DNA of 64,000 nucleotides from Acidimicrobiia bacterium (GCA_020832495.1 JAFIEP010000086.1:1-64000), one strand, 5' to 3'; positions 26,286-35,175 are shown, counted from the first letter of the stretch. A program made the numbers and translations. Notes: a model not told the origin generated them from the sequence alone.

Positions 26286-26966
26286 CTACTGCTGCTGTTC
26301 GGCGGCGGTGGGCGTGGTGTCGGTGCTCGCGGGAGGAGACTCGGGAGCGGGTGGTGTCGCCGCCGGCGCACTGTCGGCCTGCGGGGCCGGGGCTGGCGGT
26401 CGAGCGGTTCCCTCGTCGGAGCGACTCCGCTTCTTCGAGCCCGACTTGCGGTCCGGTCCGAGCACCATGGTCATGTTGCGGCCGTCGAGGCGGGGGTAGG
26501 TCTCGACCTTGCCCACCTCTTCCACGGCCTCGGCCACCTCGTCGAGGATCTTGCGACCCAGCTCGGGATGCTGTGTCTCGCGACCCCGGAACATGATGGT
26601 GATTTTGACCTTGTGGCCCTCACCGAGGAACTTGGCAACCTTCTTCGTCTTGGTCTCGAAGTCGGCCTCGCCGATCTTCGGTCGGTACTTCATCTCCTTG
26701 ACCGAGACGTGAGCGGCGTTGCGCCTGGATTCCTTGACCTTCTGGGCTGCCTCGTACTTGTACTTCCCATAGTCCATGATGCGGACCACCGGAGGGGAGG
26801 CCTTGTCGGCCACCTCGACGAGATCGAGTCCCTGCTCACGGGCCAGGTTCAGCGCTTCGGGCAGCGGCTTGATACCGAGCTGCTCCCCGTCTCGGGCGAT
26901 GACCCTGACTTCGCGGGCCCGGATGCGGTCGTTGATCCGTGCTTCGTTGTTCGACGGCGGTGCTAT
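26286..26966 (-). CDS. infC: Translation initiation factor IF-3, non-canonical ATA start
   Basis: 226 residues. IF-3 prevents subunit joining and proofreads the start codon. The N domain reads [20 protein letters not shown] and [20 protein letters not shown], then [17 protein letters not shown]. The C domain has [20 protein letters not shown] and [14 protein letters not shown] Pro/Ala/Ser-rich tail of about 45 residues follows. An in-frame TGA stands 9 bases before the ATA, and no ATG, GTG, TTG or CTG exists before the N domain. GAGGAG is 9 bases before ATA. ATG 26813 would remove the whole N domain. Rare start codons are a known self-control device of infC. Confidence 0.9.
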   Translation of the reverse strand: MAPPSNNEARINDRIRAREVRVIARDGEQLGIKPLPEALNLAREQGLDLVEVADKASPPVVRIMDYGKYKYEAAQKVKESRRNAAHVSVKEMKYRPKIGEADFETKTKKVAKFLGEGHKVKITIMFRGRETQHPELGRKILDEVAEAVEEVGKVETYPRLDGRNMTMVLGPDRKSGSKKRSRSDEGTARPPAPAPQADSAPAATPPAPESPPASTDTTPTAAEQQQ

Positions 26967-26983
26967 GACCCGTCACTCCTCAT
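26963..26983 (-). CDS. Six-codon upstream frame (MRSDGS) whose stop overlaps the infC start
   Basis: ATG at 26983 opens six codons ending in TAG, which shares two bases with the ATA of infC. Its own GGAG (in AGGAGGAGC) is 9 bases upstream. Such a stop/start overlap could feed ribosomes to the weak ATA by re-initiation. Translation of this frame is inference. Confidence 0.35.
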   Translation of the reverse strand: MRSDGS

Positions 26984-27190
26984 CAAGCGCAGCTCCTCCT
27001 CACGGCACTACGGCGGGTATCGCCCGCTCCGAAAAAAGGAGGAGCGGACGCCGGGAGCCGACGTCCGCGACGGCCTCGTCGAGGCCGCTTCAGTCATCGA
27101 CCCGGCGCACCGGCGCACTCACCTGGCGGTGGGAACGCTGTGGCCGGGTGGGGGCCCGAAGGCCCACGCTTCCGGTCAGTTGTCCTGAGC
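26967..27190 (-). ncRNA. Structured leader of the infC operon with alternative hairpins
   Basis: About 220 untranslated bases between a TACGAT box and infC. On the minus strand, in order: a UUCG-capped hairpin (GGGCC TTCG GGCCC near 27155-27168), GGCCTC-GAC-GAGGCC, and CCGCTCC (27047-27041) pairing with GGAGCGG (27030-27024) around a T6 loop. The pyrimidine run GCTCCTCCT (27045-27037) is also perfectly complementary over 9 bases to AGGAGGAGC (27000-26992), the ribosome site of the short upstream frame. The two pairings exclude each other, which suggests a translational switch. A ligand (IF-3, L20 or other) is not known. Confidence 0.5.
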
Positions 27191-27196
27191 ATCGTA
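27191..27196 (-). promoter_or_regulatory. TACGAT -10 box, candidate infC operon promoter
   Basis: TANNNT hexamer upstream of the long infC leader. No good -35 match was found at 16-19 bases. Transcription would start near 27184 and give a leader of about 218 bases. Confidence 0.3.
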
Positions 27197-27305
27197 GCAG
27201 CGCCACTACATGACGCGCCACCGAGCCCCGCACACCGCGCCGGGACGTCGCCCCACCCAGCGGCCTCTGGTAGACAGGGACTCCCCAGTCAAGGAGATCC
27301 GACCG

Positions 27306-27761
27306 ATGAGCCTGTGGACCCCCGGCGGCGAGGTGCCCGTCGATCGCAGTGGCCAGCAGTCCCCCCAGCCCGGCCCCGCCGCCGGACCCGAGGCGGTCGC
27401 GCTCAGCGACGAACAGCTCGAGGCGCTCGGCATCGACCCAACCCAGCTCACCGCCGAGCAGCGGGCCCAGGCCGAGCAAATGGTGGCGCAGCTCGCCGAG
27501 AGCCAGGCCCGCATCGCTGCGACGCCGGCTGCCGACCTGGTGGCCAACCACGCCATGGGCCTGTACGAACTGGCCGCCATCAAGCTGACCGCCTCCGACC
27601 CACCGCAGCTCGACGAGGCCAAACTGGCCATCGAGGCCCTGCGGGCGCTCGTCGATGCCGTCGGCGAGCAGTTGGGTGAGGCCACCGAGACGCTGACCCA
27701 GGCGCTCAACGCCGTGCAGCTCGGGTTCGTCGAGGCGAAAGAGGCTGCTGGGCAGGGGTGA
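27306..27761 (+). CDS. Small helical protein, DUF1844-like
   Basis: A 151-residue protein. After a Pro/Gln/Gly-rich start, two helical regions follow: SDEQLEALGIDPTQLTAEQR and HAMGLYELAAIKLTASDPPQ with DEAKLAIEALRALVDAVGEQ. The second resembles DUF1844-type proteins (helix with PPxLxxAxxAID-like spacing), which I state with low confidence. ATG 27306 has AAGGAG 9 bases upstream and is preferred to upstream starts. It is transcribed divergently from infC and stands alone. Confidence 0.7.
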   Translation: MSLWTPGGEVPVDRSGQQSPQPGPAAGPEAVALSDEQLEALGIDPTQLTAEQRAQAEQMVAQLAESQARIAATPAADLVANHAMGLYELAAIKLTASDPPQLDEAKLAIEALRALVDAVGEQLGEATETLTQALNAVQLGFVEAKEAAGQG

Positions 27762-27904
27762 CCCCGCCACACTGAAACCATCTTTCGAATAGCCGGCGAG
27801 GTCGGACGTCTGACACTTTACGCTGCCGACCATGTATCTGTCGGCGGCGCGGCCCGCGTCCGCAGCCTCCGGAAGAATCGACAGCTCCCGGCAAGGCGCG
27901 ACCG

Positions 27905-29692
27905 ATGTGGGGTGAGCCGACACCTCCCACCACGACCGGTGACGACACCCCCACTCGTGCCGAACGTGGCGCGCTGGGGCGCAACCCCAGGGTGGCGGCG
28001 GCCGTGGTCGTGTGCGCCTCGGGGGTGCTGGCCGCCGTGGTGGTTCGATCGGCCAGTGCGTGGGTACCGACCACCGACTGGGCGCTGATCGAGGCCGAGG
28101 TGCGAGCGGTGGGTCGGCGGATGCCCCTCCTCGGCGTACCCTCCGCCGATGGGTTCCACCATCCGGGGCCGCTGATCTACTACGCCTTGGCACCGTTCTA
28201 CCGGCTCTTCGGATCCGATCCGCGTGCCCTGTCGCTGGCGGCGGGGGCGTTGGCGGTGGGCACCACCGCAGCGATCGGCGCCACCGCCTGGCGGCGTGGC
28301 GGCACCGTGCTGGTGGCGCTCACCATGGCGGTTGTGCTGTGGATGGTCGGCTCCTTCCCCACCGGGACGCTGGTCGACCCGTGGAACCCCTGGGTCGCCG
28401 TCGTGCCCTACCTGCTGTTGGTGCTGCTGGCCTGGTCGGTGCTCGACGGCGACCTGTGGGCATTGCCCGCCGCCGCGCTCGTCGGCTCGTTCGTCGTGCA
28501 GGCACACGTCGGCTACCTGCCGACGGTGGCGATGCTGGGAGCGCTCTGTGCGGCGTCATTGATCGTGCGCCGTCGGCGCCGGTGCGATGGCTCCTCGACC
28601 GAGGACAGGACCGCCTCCACACAGCCCCGGGCAACGCCCCGACCGCCACCGCTGCGACGGCCCGTGGCGACGACCGCCGTCGTACTCGCCGTCTGCTGGG
28701 CGGGACCGGTGGTGAATCTCGCGGGTGCCGAGCCGGGAAACCTGCGCAGGGGTTGGCAGCGGTTCGGCAGCGACACCGAGACGGGTCGTGTCGGCCTCGA
28801 TGGCGCATCGGGCCTGATGGCACAGGTCAGTGGATGGTCGGCTCCCTGGCTGGGGTTCACCGAGGCAGTCGATCCCACCACACTGCAGGTCAACAGTTCG
28901 TCGCTGTGGCACCTGAGCTTCCCCGTCGTGCTCCTCGGTGCGACCTGGTGGTGGAGTCGGGGCGACCGCTCACTGCGGGCACTCGCTCTGGTCCTGACCA
29001 CTGCACTGCTCGCCGCCATCGGATCGGCGGTCGTGCTCGAGGTCGGAAGAGTGTTCCCCTACGTGGTGCGATTCGCCTGGGTCGTGGCCGCCGCGCTGGC
29101 CCTCGGCGCCGTGTGGGCCGCCGCCGCACGCATCCTCGGCCGACGCCCCGACTGGACCTCAGCGATCACGGCCACGGCGGTCGCCCTGGTGGTCGTGGCG
29201 GCGGTGCGTCTGGTGGCGGTCAGCGGCGACCCGACAGTCCCCGTCTACCAGCCGGACAACCGTGCCGTGGAGGCACAGTGCCTGGAAGAACTCCTCTCCC
29301 CTGTCCGCACCGAGGTCGGGAGCCAGCCTGTCCACATGGAGACGAGCGAGTTCTGGCCGGTCTCGGCCGCCGGGTTGTTCAACGAGCTGGACCGCTCAGC
29401 CAGCGCCGTCGAGATCGGGGAACGTCTCGGGTTCTTCGTCCACCAGCGGGCGATCGAGCCGCATGCCGGGTCGGTGCAACTCGTCGTGGTGGCGGGTGCT
29501 GCCATCCGGCACTGGGAGACGCGCTCTGATGTGACCGAGGTGGCGCGGTGCGACCTGCTGGACCCCGACGAGCGCGCCGAGTTCGAACGCCTCGAGGCGC
29601 TCGAAGTCCGTGATGCCTTCGACGGTGGTCGCTACCTCGAGCTGGTGCCCAGGGCTCGCGCCACCGCGGTGTTCCGGGTGGATGGTCCGTGA
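27905..29692 (+). CDS. Large polytopic membrane protein, GT-C/PMT-like
   Basis: A 595-residue protein with about ten hydrophobic spans. Examples are VAAAVVVCASGVLAAVVV, LIYYALAPFYRLFG, LVALTMAVVLWMVG, VVPYLLLVLLAWSVL and LVVVAAVRLVAV. An acidic WALIEAEVRAVGRRMPLLG after the first span and the short FHHPGPLIYY loop recall GT-C glycosyltransferases of the PMT/ArnT type. These carry acidic residues in the first outer loop and use lipid-linked sugars. The C-terminal 140 residues are soluble. No neighbouring cell-wall genes fix a role. The plausible -35/-10 pair CTGACA and TGTATC upstream (27810-27838) is weak. Confidence 0.7.
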   Translation: MWGEPTPPTTTGDDTPTRAERGALGRNPRVAAAVVVCASGVLAAVVVRSASAWVPTTDWALIEAEVRAVGRRMPLLGVPSADGFHHPGPLIYYALAPFYRLFGSDPRALSLAAGALAVGTTAAIGATAWRRGGTVLVALTMAVVLWMVGSFPTGTLVDPWNPWVAVVPYLLLVLLAWSVLDGDLWALPAAALVGSFVVQAHVGYLPTVAMLGALCAASLIVRRRRRCDGSSTEDRTASTQPRATPRPPPLRRPVATTAVVLAVCWAGPVVNLAGAEPGNLRRGWQRFGSDTETGRVGLDGASGLMAQVSGWSAPWLGFTEAVDPTTLQVNSSSLWHLSFPVVLLGATWWWSRGDRSLRALALVLTTALLAAIGSAVVLEVGRVFPYVVRFAWVVAAALALGAVWAAAARILGRRPDWTSAITATAVALVVVAAVRLVAVSGDPTVPVYQPDNRAVEAQCLEELLSPVRTEVGSQPVHMETSEFWPVSAAGLFNELDRSASAVEIGERLGFFVHQRAIEPHAGSVQLVVVAGAAIRHWETRSDVTEVARCDLLDPDERAEFERLEALEVRDAFDGGRYLELVPRARATAVFRVDGP

Positions 29693-29719
29693 GCCACCGT
29701 TTCTTGCTCGTCGGAACGA

Positions 29720-29935
29720 TCAGAGCGGGCGCACGCCCGTCGGTTCGAACCGACCGAGATGGCCGGGCACCAGGGTGAAGGCGACCGCGGTGTCGGTCGG
29801 GATCGTTCGGCTGCCGTCGCTCACCGCCGTGCAGTGGAACCACCAGCGCGCCCCCGACGGCTCGACGATGGTGCCCTGCCCACCGTCCTCGTCGAACTCC
29901 TCGACGATCCCCGATCGCTCGGTGACCCGGGCCAT
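29720..29935 (-). CDS. Cold-shock-domain-like small protein
   Basis: A 71-residue beta-rich protein: SGIVEEFDEDGGQGTIVEPS, then WWFHCTAVSDGSRTIPTDTA and VAFTLVPGHLGRFEP. The pattern (G-V-x-F-D-x4-G-x-G, F-H-C-T-A, G-x-V-x-F) follows a diverged cold shock fold in which the classical RNP1 aromatic patches are partly lost. It may bind RNA or act as a small regulator. ATG 29935 overlaps the hisG TGA by one base, so it is the last gene of the hisG unit. Confidence 0.7.
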   Translation of the reverse strand: MARVTERSGIVEEFDEDGGQGTIVEPSGARWWFHCTAVSDGSRTIPTDTAVAFTLVPGHLGRFEPTGVRPL

Positions 29936-30810
29936 CAGTGCACGATCTTCGAGATGGGCAACTCGATGATGTCGGACCCACCGGCGTCGCTGAGCGCCGG
30001 GATCAGCGTGTTGATGGCGTTCTTCGGCACCACGGTCTCCACGGCGTAGCCCTCGCCGCCGTAGAGCTCGTTGACCGTCGGCGCCTTCATGGACGGCAGC
30101 AGGTCGATGACCTCGTCGAGGCGACCCTTGGGCACGTTCACCTTCACCAGCACCTTGCCCCGGGCCTCGAGGACACCCTCGAGCAGGGTGTGCAACTGGG
30201 CCATGGCGTGCGCCTTGGCCGGGTCGGCCGCGCTGGCGGGGTTGGCCACCAGCTCGGTGTAGGACGTCAGGATGGTGTCGATGATCTTCAGCCCGGCGGC
30301 CCGCAGGGCGCGCCCGGTCTCGGTCAAGTCGACGATGCAATCCACGATGTCGGGCACCTTGGCCTCGGTGGCCCCGTAGGAGAGCCGGATGTCGGCGTCG
30401 ATTCCCCGGTCGGCGAAGAATCGCCGGGTGAGCTCGGGGTACTCGCTCGACACCCGCACACCCGACGGCAGGTCGGCCACCGACTCGAAGGGCGAATCGG
30501 CCGGGACGGCCACCACGATGCGCACCGGCAGCTCGGTGGCCTTCGAGTAGCGGAGCTCGCCGAGCGACGTGACCTCGGAGTCGGTCTCCTCCACCCAGTC
30601 GCGCCCGGTGATGCCCAGGTCGAACAAGCCCTCGGCCACGTACCGGGGGATCTCCTGTGGCCGCAGGATGCGCACCTCGTCGATGCGAGGGTCATCGACG
30701 CTCGCCTTGTAGGTCACCGCCGAGTCGCGGCGGATCTTGAGGTCGGCCGCTTCGAACAGTTCCATGGTCGACTTCTCGAGCGACCCCTTCGGCAACACCA
30801 GCTTCAGCAT
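29935..30810 (-). CDS. hisG: ATP phosphoribosyltransferase, long form (HisG-L)
   Basis: A 291-residue enzyme for the first step of histidine synthesis (ATP + PRPP). MLKLVLPKGSLEKSTMELFE opens it, VDLGITGRDWVEE-like GLFDLGITGRDWVEE and DIVDCIVDLTETGRALRAAGL follow, and a C-terminal ACT-like regulatory domain (VKVNVPKGRLDEVIDLLPSM) makes it the long, histidine-inhibited form that needs no HisZ. ATG 30810 is preferred to GTG 30819: a TACCGT box stands 7 bases before it. No other his gene is in the window; hisE is not adjacent. Confidence 0.95.
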   Translation of the reverse strand: MLKLVLPKGSLEKSTMELFEAADLKIRRDSAVTYKASVDDPRIDEVRILRPQEIPRYVAEGLFDLGITGRDWVEETDSEVTSLGELRYSKATELPVRIVVAVPADSPFESVADLPSGVRVSSEYPELTRRFFADRGIDADIRLSYGATEAKVPDIVDCIVDLTETGRALRAAGLKIIDTILTSYTELVANPASAADPAKAHAMAQLHTLLEGVLEARGKVLVKVNVPKGRLDEVIDLLPSMKAPTVNELYGGEGYAVETVVPKNAINTLIPALSDAGGSDIIELPISKIVH

Positions 30811-30817
30811 GGGGTGC

Positions 30818-30823
30818 ACGGTA
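30818..30823 (-). promoter_or_regulatory. TACCGT -10 box, 7 bases before hisG
   Basis: TANNNT hexamer in the 71-base ribH-hisG gap, with no ribosome site between it and the ATG. It suggests hisG and the cold-shock-like gene are transcribed as a leaderless unit. Confidence 0.45.
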
Positions 30824-30881
30824 GCGCCCGCTCACCGTCGTTCCGAAGCCCGTTCCGTGCGGCACCAGCCGAGGAACGCCG

Positions 30882-31376
30882 TCAGCTGCCGGCGGCCACC
30901 CGTCGGAGCAGGTCCACCATCTCGATGGCGGTGCGGGCCGCTTCCTCGCCCTTGTTGTCGCCCTCGGGTTCGCTGCGCACCAGCGCCTGGTCGAGATCCT
31001 CGGTGGTGAGCACCCCGAACACCACCGGCAGCCCGGTGTCGAGGGCCACCTGCTGCAGGCCGTTGGCGCACCCGCCGGCCACGTAGTCGAAGTGCGGCGT
31101 GTCGCCCCGGATGACCGCACCGAGCGCGATGACGGCGTCACACCGACCCGACGTGGCGAATGCTCGCGCCGCCAGCGGGAGTTCGTAGGCGCCCGGCACC
31201 CAGGCCACGGTGACGTCGTCCTCGGACACGCCGTGCAACCCCAACCCGGCCAGGGTCCCGTCCAACAGGCGGGTGGTGATCAGATCGTTGAACCGCCCGC
31301 ACACGATGGCAATGCGCATACCTGCGCCGTCCACCTCACCGGTGAGGTCGGTACTCGCTCGGAAATTGGTCGACAC
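30882..31376 (-). CDS. ribH: 6,7-dimethyl-8-ribityllumazine synthase
   Basis: A 164-residue enzyme that joins the RibA/RibB branch products into lumazine. RIAIVCGRFNDLITTRLLDG, VPGAYELPLAARAFA, ALGAVIRGDTPHFDYVAGG and GVLTTEDLDQALVRS are all in place; the catalytic His is in the HFDYV segment. GTG 31376 has GAGGAG 6 bases upstream. It follows ribBA after 84 bases. Confidence 0.96.
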   Translation of the reverse strand: MSTNFRASTDLTGEVDGAGMRIAIVCGRFNDLITTRLLDGTLAGLGLHGVSEDDVTVAWVPGAYELPLAARAFATSGRCDAVIALGAVIRGDTPHFDYVAGGCANGLQQVALDTGLPVVFGVLTTEDLDQALVRSEPEGDNKGEEAARTAIEMVDLLRRVAAGS

Positions 31377-31460
31377 GGTGTCTCCTCGCTTCGGTGGCCC
31401 GGCACGCTGCACGGCACGGTCACGACCGCGCCGACCAGGGGCAGCGATCGCGACCACGAC

Positions 31461-32705
31461 TCAGGTGGCGTCGAGTCCTTCCATGATGTGACCCATCCGC
31501 TCCACCTTTGTGCGAAGGTAGCGGAGGTTCTCGGGGTTCGGTGCCACCTGCAGGGGCACGCGCTCGGTGATCTCCAGACCGAAGCCGTCGAGGCCGCCGT
31601 ACTTCTGGGGGTTGTTGGTCATCACCCGCATGGTGGTGATGCCCAGATCGACCAGGATCTGCGAACCGATCCCGTACTCGCGGCTGTCGATGGGCAGGCC
31701 CAGCTGTAGGTTGGCGTCGACCGTGTCGGCGCCCTGGTCCTGCAGCGAGTAGGCGCGGATCTTGTGACCCAACCCGATGCCCCGGCCCTCATGGCCGCGC
31801 AGGTAGACGAGCGCACCGAGGCCTTCCTCGGCGATCCGTTGCATCGCCGCATCGAGCTGGATGCCGCAATCACAGCGCAGCGAGCCGAAGATGTCGCCGG
31901 TGAGGCACTCGGAGTGCACCCGCACCAACACGTTGTCCTCACCCTGCACGGCGCCGCGCACCATGGCCAGGTGCTGCTCGCCGTCGAGCACCGACTCGTA
32001 GACGTAGCAGGTGAACTCGCCCCAGTCGGTGGGCAGGCGCGCCTCGGCCACTCGGCGGATCAGCTTCTCGTGCTGGCGGCGGTAGCGGATGAGTTCCGCA
32101 ATGGAGATGAGCAGGAGGTCGTGCTCGGCGCAGAAGTCGACCAGATCCGGGACCCGGGCCATGTCGCCGTCGTCCCGCACGATCTCACAGAGCACGCCGG
32201 CTGGGTACAGCCCGGCCATGCGGGCGAGGTCGACGGCGGCCTCGGTGTGCCCGGCCCGCTTGAGTACGCCGCCCTCGCTGTACCGCAGCGGGAAGATGTG
32301 CCCCGGCCGGGCCAGGTCTGCTGGTCGAGTGGCGGGGTCGATGAGCGACCGGATGGTGGTCGAACGATCGGCGGCCGAGATGCCGGTGGTCGTTCCGTGC
32401 TGGTAGTCGACCGAGTAGGTGAACGCCGTGCGCTGCGACTCGGTGTTGTCGCGCACCATGAGCGGGATCTCGAGTTCGTCGAGCCGTTCGCCGGTCAGCG
32501 GCGTGCAGATCACCCCCGAGGTGTGACGCACGAAGAAGGCGATCTTCTCGGGGGTGGCCGCTTCGGCAGCCATGATGAGGTCGCCCTCGTTCTCGCGGTC
32601 CTCGTCGTCGACCACCACCACGATCTCACCACGACCGATCGCTGCCACCGCCTCGGGGATGGTGGCGAAGTGCTCGGCGTAGCTCGCCGCGTCGGGGTTG
32701 GTCAT
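31461..32705 (-). CDS. ribBA: Bifunctional DHBP synthase / GTP cyclohydrolase II
   Basis: 414 residues. The N-terminal half (RibB) has [19 protein letters not shown] and [20 protein letters not shown] for making 3,4-dihydroxy-2-butanone 4-phosphate. The C-terminal half (RibA) has the zinc ligands of [33 protein letters not shown], and [17 protein letters not shown] for opening GTP. ATG 32705 has AGGAGG 8 bases upstream and overlaps the ribE stop as ATGA. A longer frame up to 33794 exists only because it has no stop across ribE and is not used. Confidence 0.97.
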   Translation of the reverse strand: MTNPDAASYAEHFATIPEAVAAIGRGEIVVVVDDEDRENEGDLIMAAEAATPEKIAFFVRHTSGVICTPLTGERLDELEIPLMVRDNTESQRTAFTYSVDYQHGTTTGISAADRSTTIRSLIDPATRPADLARPGHIFPLRYSEGGVLKRAGHTEAAVDLARMAGLYPAGVLCEIVRDDGDMARVPDLVDFCAEHDLLLISIAELIRYRRQHEKLIRRVAEARLPTDWGEFTCYVYESVLDGEQHLAMVRGAVQGEDNVLVRVHSECLTGDIFGSLRCDCGIQLDAAMQRIAEEGLGALVYLRGHEGRGIGLGHKIRAYSLQDQGADTVDANLQLGLPIDSREYGIGSQILVDLGITTMRVMTNNPQKYGGLDGFGLEITERVPLQVAPNPENLRYLRTKVERMGHIMEGLDAT

Positions 32706-33376
32706 GGCGAGTCCTCCTGAGGGGACGATGCAGGCTGAGGGGACGATGCAGGGAAGAGCGGGTCGCCGGCGGGGCCGGCGACATCGGACGCAGTCTGTGC
32801 CGGTGGTGTGTGGGGGGCAACCAGCCGCTCCACGTACTTGGCAATGACGTCCATCTCGAGGTTGACCGGGTCGCCGACACCCTTGTGACCCAGCGTGGTG
32901 ACTGCCGCCGTGTGCGGGATGAGCGCAACCGTGAAGCCCTCGTCGGTGACGTCCACCACGGTGAGGCTCACCCCGTCGACGGTGACCGACCCCTTCTCCA
33001 CCAGGTAGCGCCGCAGCGGCTCGGCGGCAGCAACGGCCAGGTCGGGTGCCGGCGCGGTCAACGTCCCCACCCCGTCGACGTGGCCCTGCACGAGGTGGCC
33101 ACCGAGGCGGTCGGCCAGGCGCACCGGCCGCTCCAGGTTGACCGGGTCGCCAGCAGCCAGTGCCCCCAGGCAGGTGCGGTGCCAGGTCTCGTCGCTGACG
33201 TCGGCTTCCCACCAGGAGCGATCCTCGGCGATGGTCACCACGGTGAGACAGCACCCGTTCACCGCGATGGAGTCGCCGATGCGGGCGTCGTCGAGCACCT
33301 CGCTCGCCTCGATGCGCAGCCGCGTGCCGCTGCGCGCTGCCACCCGACCCAGTTCCTCGACGATGCCGGTGAACAT
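32702..33376 (-). CDS. ribE: Riboflavin synthase alpha chain
   Basis: A 224-residue enzyme that dismutates two lumazines to riboflavin. It starts [10 protein letters not shown] and has two lumazine-binding barrels: NGCCLTVV with [13 protein letters not shown], and [14 protein letters not shown] with [14 protein letters not shown]. The last 30 residues contain a short repeat ([13 protein letters not shown]). ATG 33376 overlaps the ribD stop by one base. Confidence 0.97.
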   Translation of the reverse strand: MFTGIVEELGRVAARSGTRLRIEASEVLDDARIGDSIAVNGCCLTVVTIAEDRSWWEADVSDETWHRTCLGALAAGDPVNLERPVRLADRLGGHLVQGHVDGVGTLTAPAPDLAVAAAEPLRRYLVEKGSVTVDGVSLTVVDVTDEGFTVALIPHTAAVTTLGHKGVGDPVNLEMDVIAKYVERLVAPHTPPAQTASDVAGPAGDPLFPASSPQPASSPQEDSP

Positions 33377-34467
33377 CAGGACTCCGTCGCCACGAGCGGT
33401 GGGTGGGCCACAGCCGGTCGATCCTCGGCGTCGGCGCGGACCGGCTCGAGATCGAGACGCACGTCCGCACCCAGTCGCCGCACCGACACGATCTCGCCCC
33501 GCCAGACGTCGGCCAGCGTGGCCGCACCCTGGCCAGCGAACATGCCACGTGCGTCGTCACCGCCGACCAGGGCCGGCGCCAGGTACATGACGTAGCGATC
33601 GACCAACCCTGCGGTGTGAAAGGCGTGGGCCACGGTGGCACCTCCTTCCACGAGGAGTTGCAACACGCCCCGCTGGCCGAGGTCGTCGAGCACGTCCTCG
33701 AGCGGTCCGTCGACCTCCAGCGCCGGATGGACCGCCGCCCCGGGAGGCGCGGCGCCCAGCACCACCCGCAGGGGTTGCTCGGTAGCCGGCTCACCGAGCG
33801 CCGAGCGAACGGTCAGCCGCGGGTCGTCGGCTCGCACGGTGCCCGCTCCGACGAGCACTGCGTCGCTGTCGGCTCGCAGACCGTGGGCATCGAGGCGGGC
33901 CTCAGCGCCGGTGATCCACTGACTGGTTCCGTCGGGTGCAGCGGTGGCGCCGTCGAGCGTGGCCGCCAGCTTCAGCACCACCCAGGGGCGTCCCGTGCGG
34001 CGATGCGCCAGGTAGGGGGCGAGTTGCGCCTCGGCCTGATCGGCGCACGTCCCCACCTCGACGGCGATGCCGGCCGCGCCCAGCCGGTCGAGTCCGGCGC
34101 CGGCCACGTGCGGATCGGGGTCCACCAGGGCCACCACCACCCGGGCGATGCCTGCGTCGATGATGGCGTCGGCGCACGGCGGAGTGGTGCCGTGGTGCGA
34201 GCACGGTTCGAGCGTGCAGTAGAGGGTGGCCCCCCGGGCAGCGTCCCCGGCGGCCGCCAAGGCGTTCACCTCGGCGTGAGGCCCGGTGCGACCGTCGGTG
34301 GCGCCGGTGTAGACAGGTCCGACGGAGGGGTCCACCCCGGCCGGCACCACTGCTGCACCGACCCATGGACGCGGCGACACCGACCGTCGAGCGCACCACG
34401 CGGCAGCGATGGCCCGCTGCATCCCCTCGAGATCGGGGTCGTGTGGTCGGAAGAGGTAGGGCTCCAC
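33376..34467 (-). CDS. ribD: Bifunctional pyrimidine deaminase/reductase RibD
   Basis: 363 residues. The deaminase half has [10 protein letters not shown] (zinc His and catalytic Glu) and [17 protein letters not shown] (zinc Cys pair). The reductase half, from about 150, includes [49 protein letters not shown] and [16 protein letters not shown] 34467 is the longest sensible start; no strong ribosome site. It leads the rib genes, with a possible promoter about 55 bases upstream. No FMN riboswitch was seen. Confidence 0.95.
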   Translation of the reverse strand: MEPYLFRPHDPDLEGMQRAIAAAWCARRSVSPRPWVGAAVVPAGVDPSVGPVYTGATDGRTGPHAEVNALAAAGDAARGATLYCTLEPCSHHGTTPPCADAIIDAGIARVVVALVDPDPHVAGAGLDRLGAAGIAVEVGTCADQAEAQLAPYLAHRRTGRPWVVLKLAATLDGATAAPDGTSQWITGAEARLDAHGLRADSDAVLVGAGTVRADDPRLTVRSALGEPATEQPLRVVLGAAPPGAAVHPALEVDGPLEDVLDDLGQRGVLQLLVEGGATVAHAFHTAGLVDRYVMYLAPALVGGDDARGMFAGQGAATLADVWRGEIVSVRRLGADVRLDLEPVRADAEDRPAVAHPPLVATES

Positions 34468-34521
34468 GCTCGTTGCGCCCGAGGCTGGTCGAATCTCGAC
34501 ACGGTCGTGGCGAATACGACC

Positions 34522-34551
34522 AGTCTAGGGAACCCGCCGATGGAGCGGCAA
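34522..34551 (-). promoter_or_regulatory. Candidate rib operon promoter
   Basis: TTGCCG and TAGACT, separated by 18 bases, give four of six matches to each sigma-70-type element. They lie between moaB and ribD. A GGTCGT/ACGACC inverted repeat lies just downstream. Confidence 0.4.
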
Positions 34552-34572
34552 TCGTCCGCCGTGGCCTCCGTC

Positions 34573-35100
34573 TCAGTGCTCGGTGGGTTGCTCGGCCAAC
34601 AACCGCAGCGCATGCGGTAGCACGTCAGCCACGGCCTCGAAACACTCGACGGCACCCTTGGTGGACCCGGGCAGGTTCAGCACGAGTGCCGATCCCCTGG
34701 TGCCGGCCCGACCCCGGCTGAGCCGCCCCAGCGGGTTCACGTTCCGCATGGCCTCGGCCAGGCCGGGGGCCTCCCGATCGAGGATGATGGCCGTACCTTC
34801 GGGAGTCAGGTCCCGTGGGCTGAATCCGGTACCGCCGGTGGTCAGGATCAGCCCGGCGAACCCCTCGGCCATCTCGGCCAACGCCTCGCCCACGGTGTGG
34901 CGTCCGTCGGCCACCACGCGGTGCGCCACCACGACGTACCCTGCGCCCTCGAGGGCCGCCACCAGCGCCGGGCCACCCCGGTCCTCGCGGGTCCCGGCCA
35001 CCACGCCGTCGGACACGGTCAGCACCTTGGCGGCCAACGGCGGGCCGTCGGCGTCACGGTGTGCGTGCTCGTGGTGGTGACCACCGTCGTCGCTGCTCAT
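34573..35100 (-). CDS. MoaB/MogA-family molybdenum cofactor protein
   Basis: A 175-residue molybdopterin adenylyltransferase-like protein. LTVSDGVVAGTREDRGGPAL, LILTTGGTGFSPRDLTPEGT and GSALVLNLPGSTKGAVECF are typical of the MPT-binding fold. The N-terminus holds GHHHEHAHRD, an unusual His cluster that could bind metal. No other moa/moe genes are nearby. A TACGGT box lies 6 bases before the ATG, so its transcript is probably leaderless. Confidence 0.9.
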   Translation of the reverse strand: MSSDDGGHHHEHAHRDADGPPLAAKVLTVSDGVVAGTREDRGGPALVAALEGAGYVVVAHRVVADGRHTVGEALAEMAEGFAGLILTTGGTGFSPRDLTPEGTAIILDREAPGLAEAMRNVNPLGRLSRGRAGTRGSALVLNLPGSTKGAVECFEAVADVLPHALRLLAEQPTEH

Positions 35101-35106
35101 CGCCTC

Positions 35107-35112
35107 ACCGTA
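35107..35112 (-). promoter_or_regulatory. TACGGT -10 box, 6 bases before moaB-like gene
   Basis: TANNNT hexamer in the 75-base gap after rsmB, spaced 6 bases from the ATG. Leaderless start expected. Confidence 0.45.
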
Positions 35113-35175
35113 CCGTGCCGCTCGGGGGCGTCTGCAGTGCCGTGGCCCGTCTCCTCCGGTGTGGCCGGCAGGTGG

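Noticed and set aside
27024-27047. Intrinsic terminator upstream of infC
   Set aside because: The T-run is in the loop of the minus-strand hairpin, not after the stem, so it cannot act as a terminator. It is kept as part of a possible switch.
32706-33794. N-terminal extension of ribBA to 33794
   Set aside because: The frame stays open only by chance across ribE. ATG 32705 has AGGAGG and an ATGA overlap, and RibB begins there.
34468-34572. FMN riboswitch before ribD
   Set aside because: None of the conserved RFN-element segments was found in the 105 bases between moaB and ribD.
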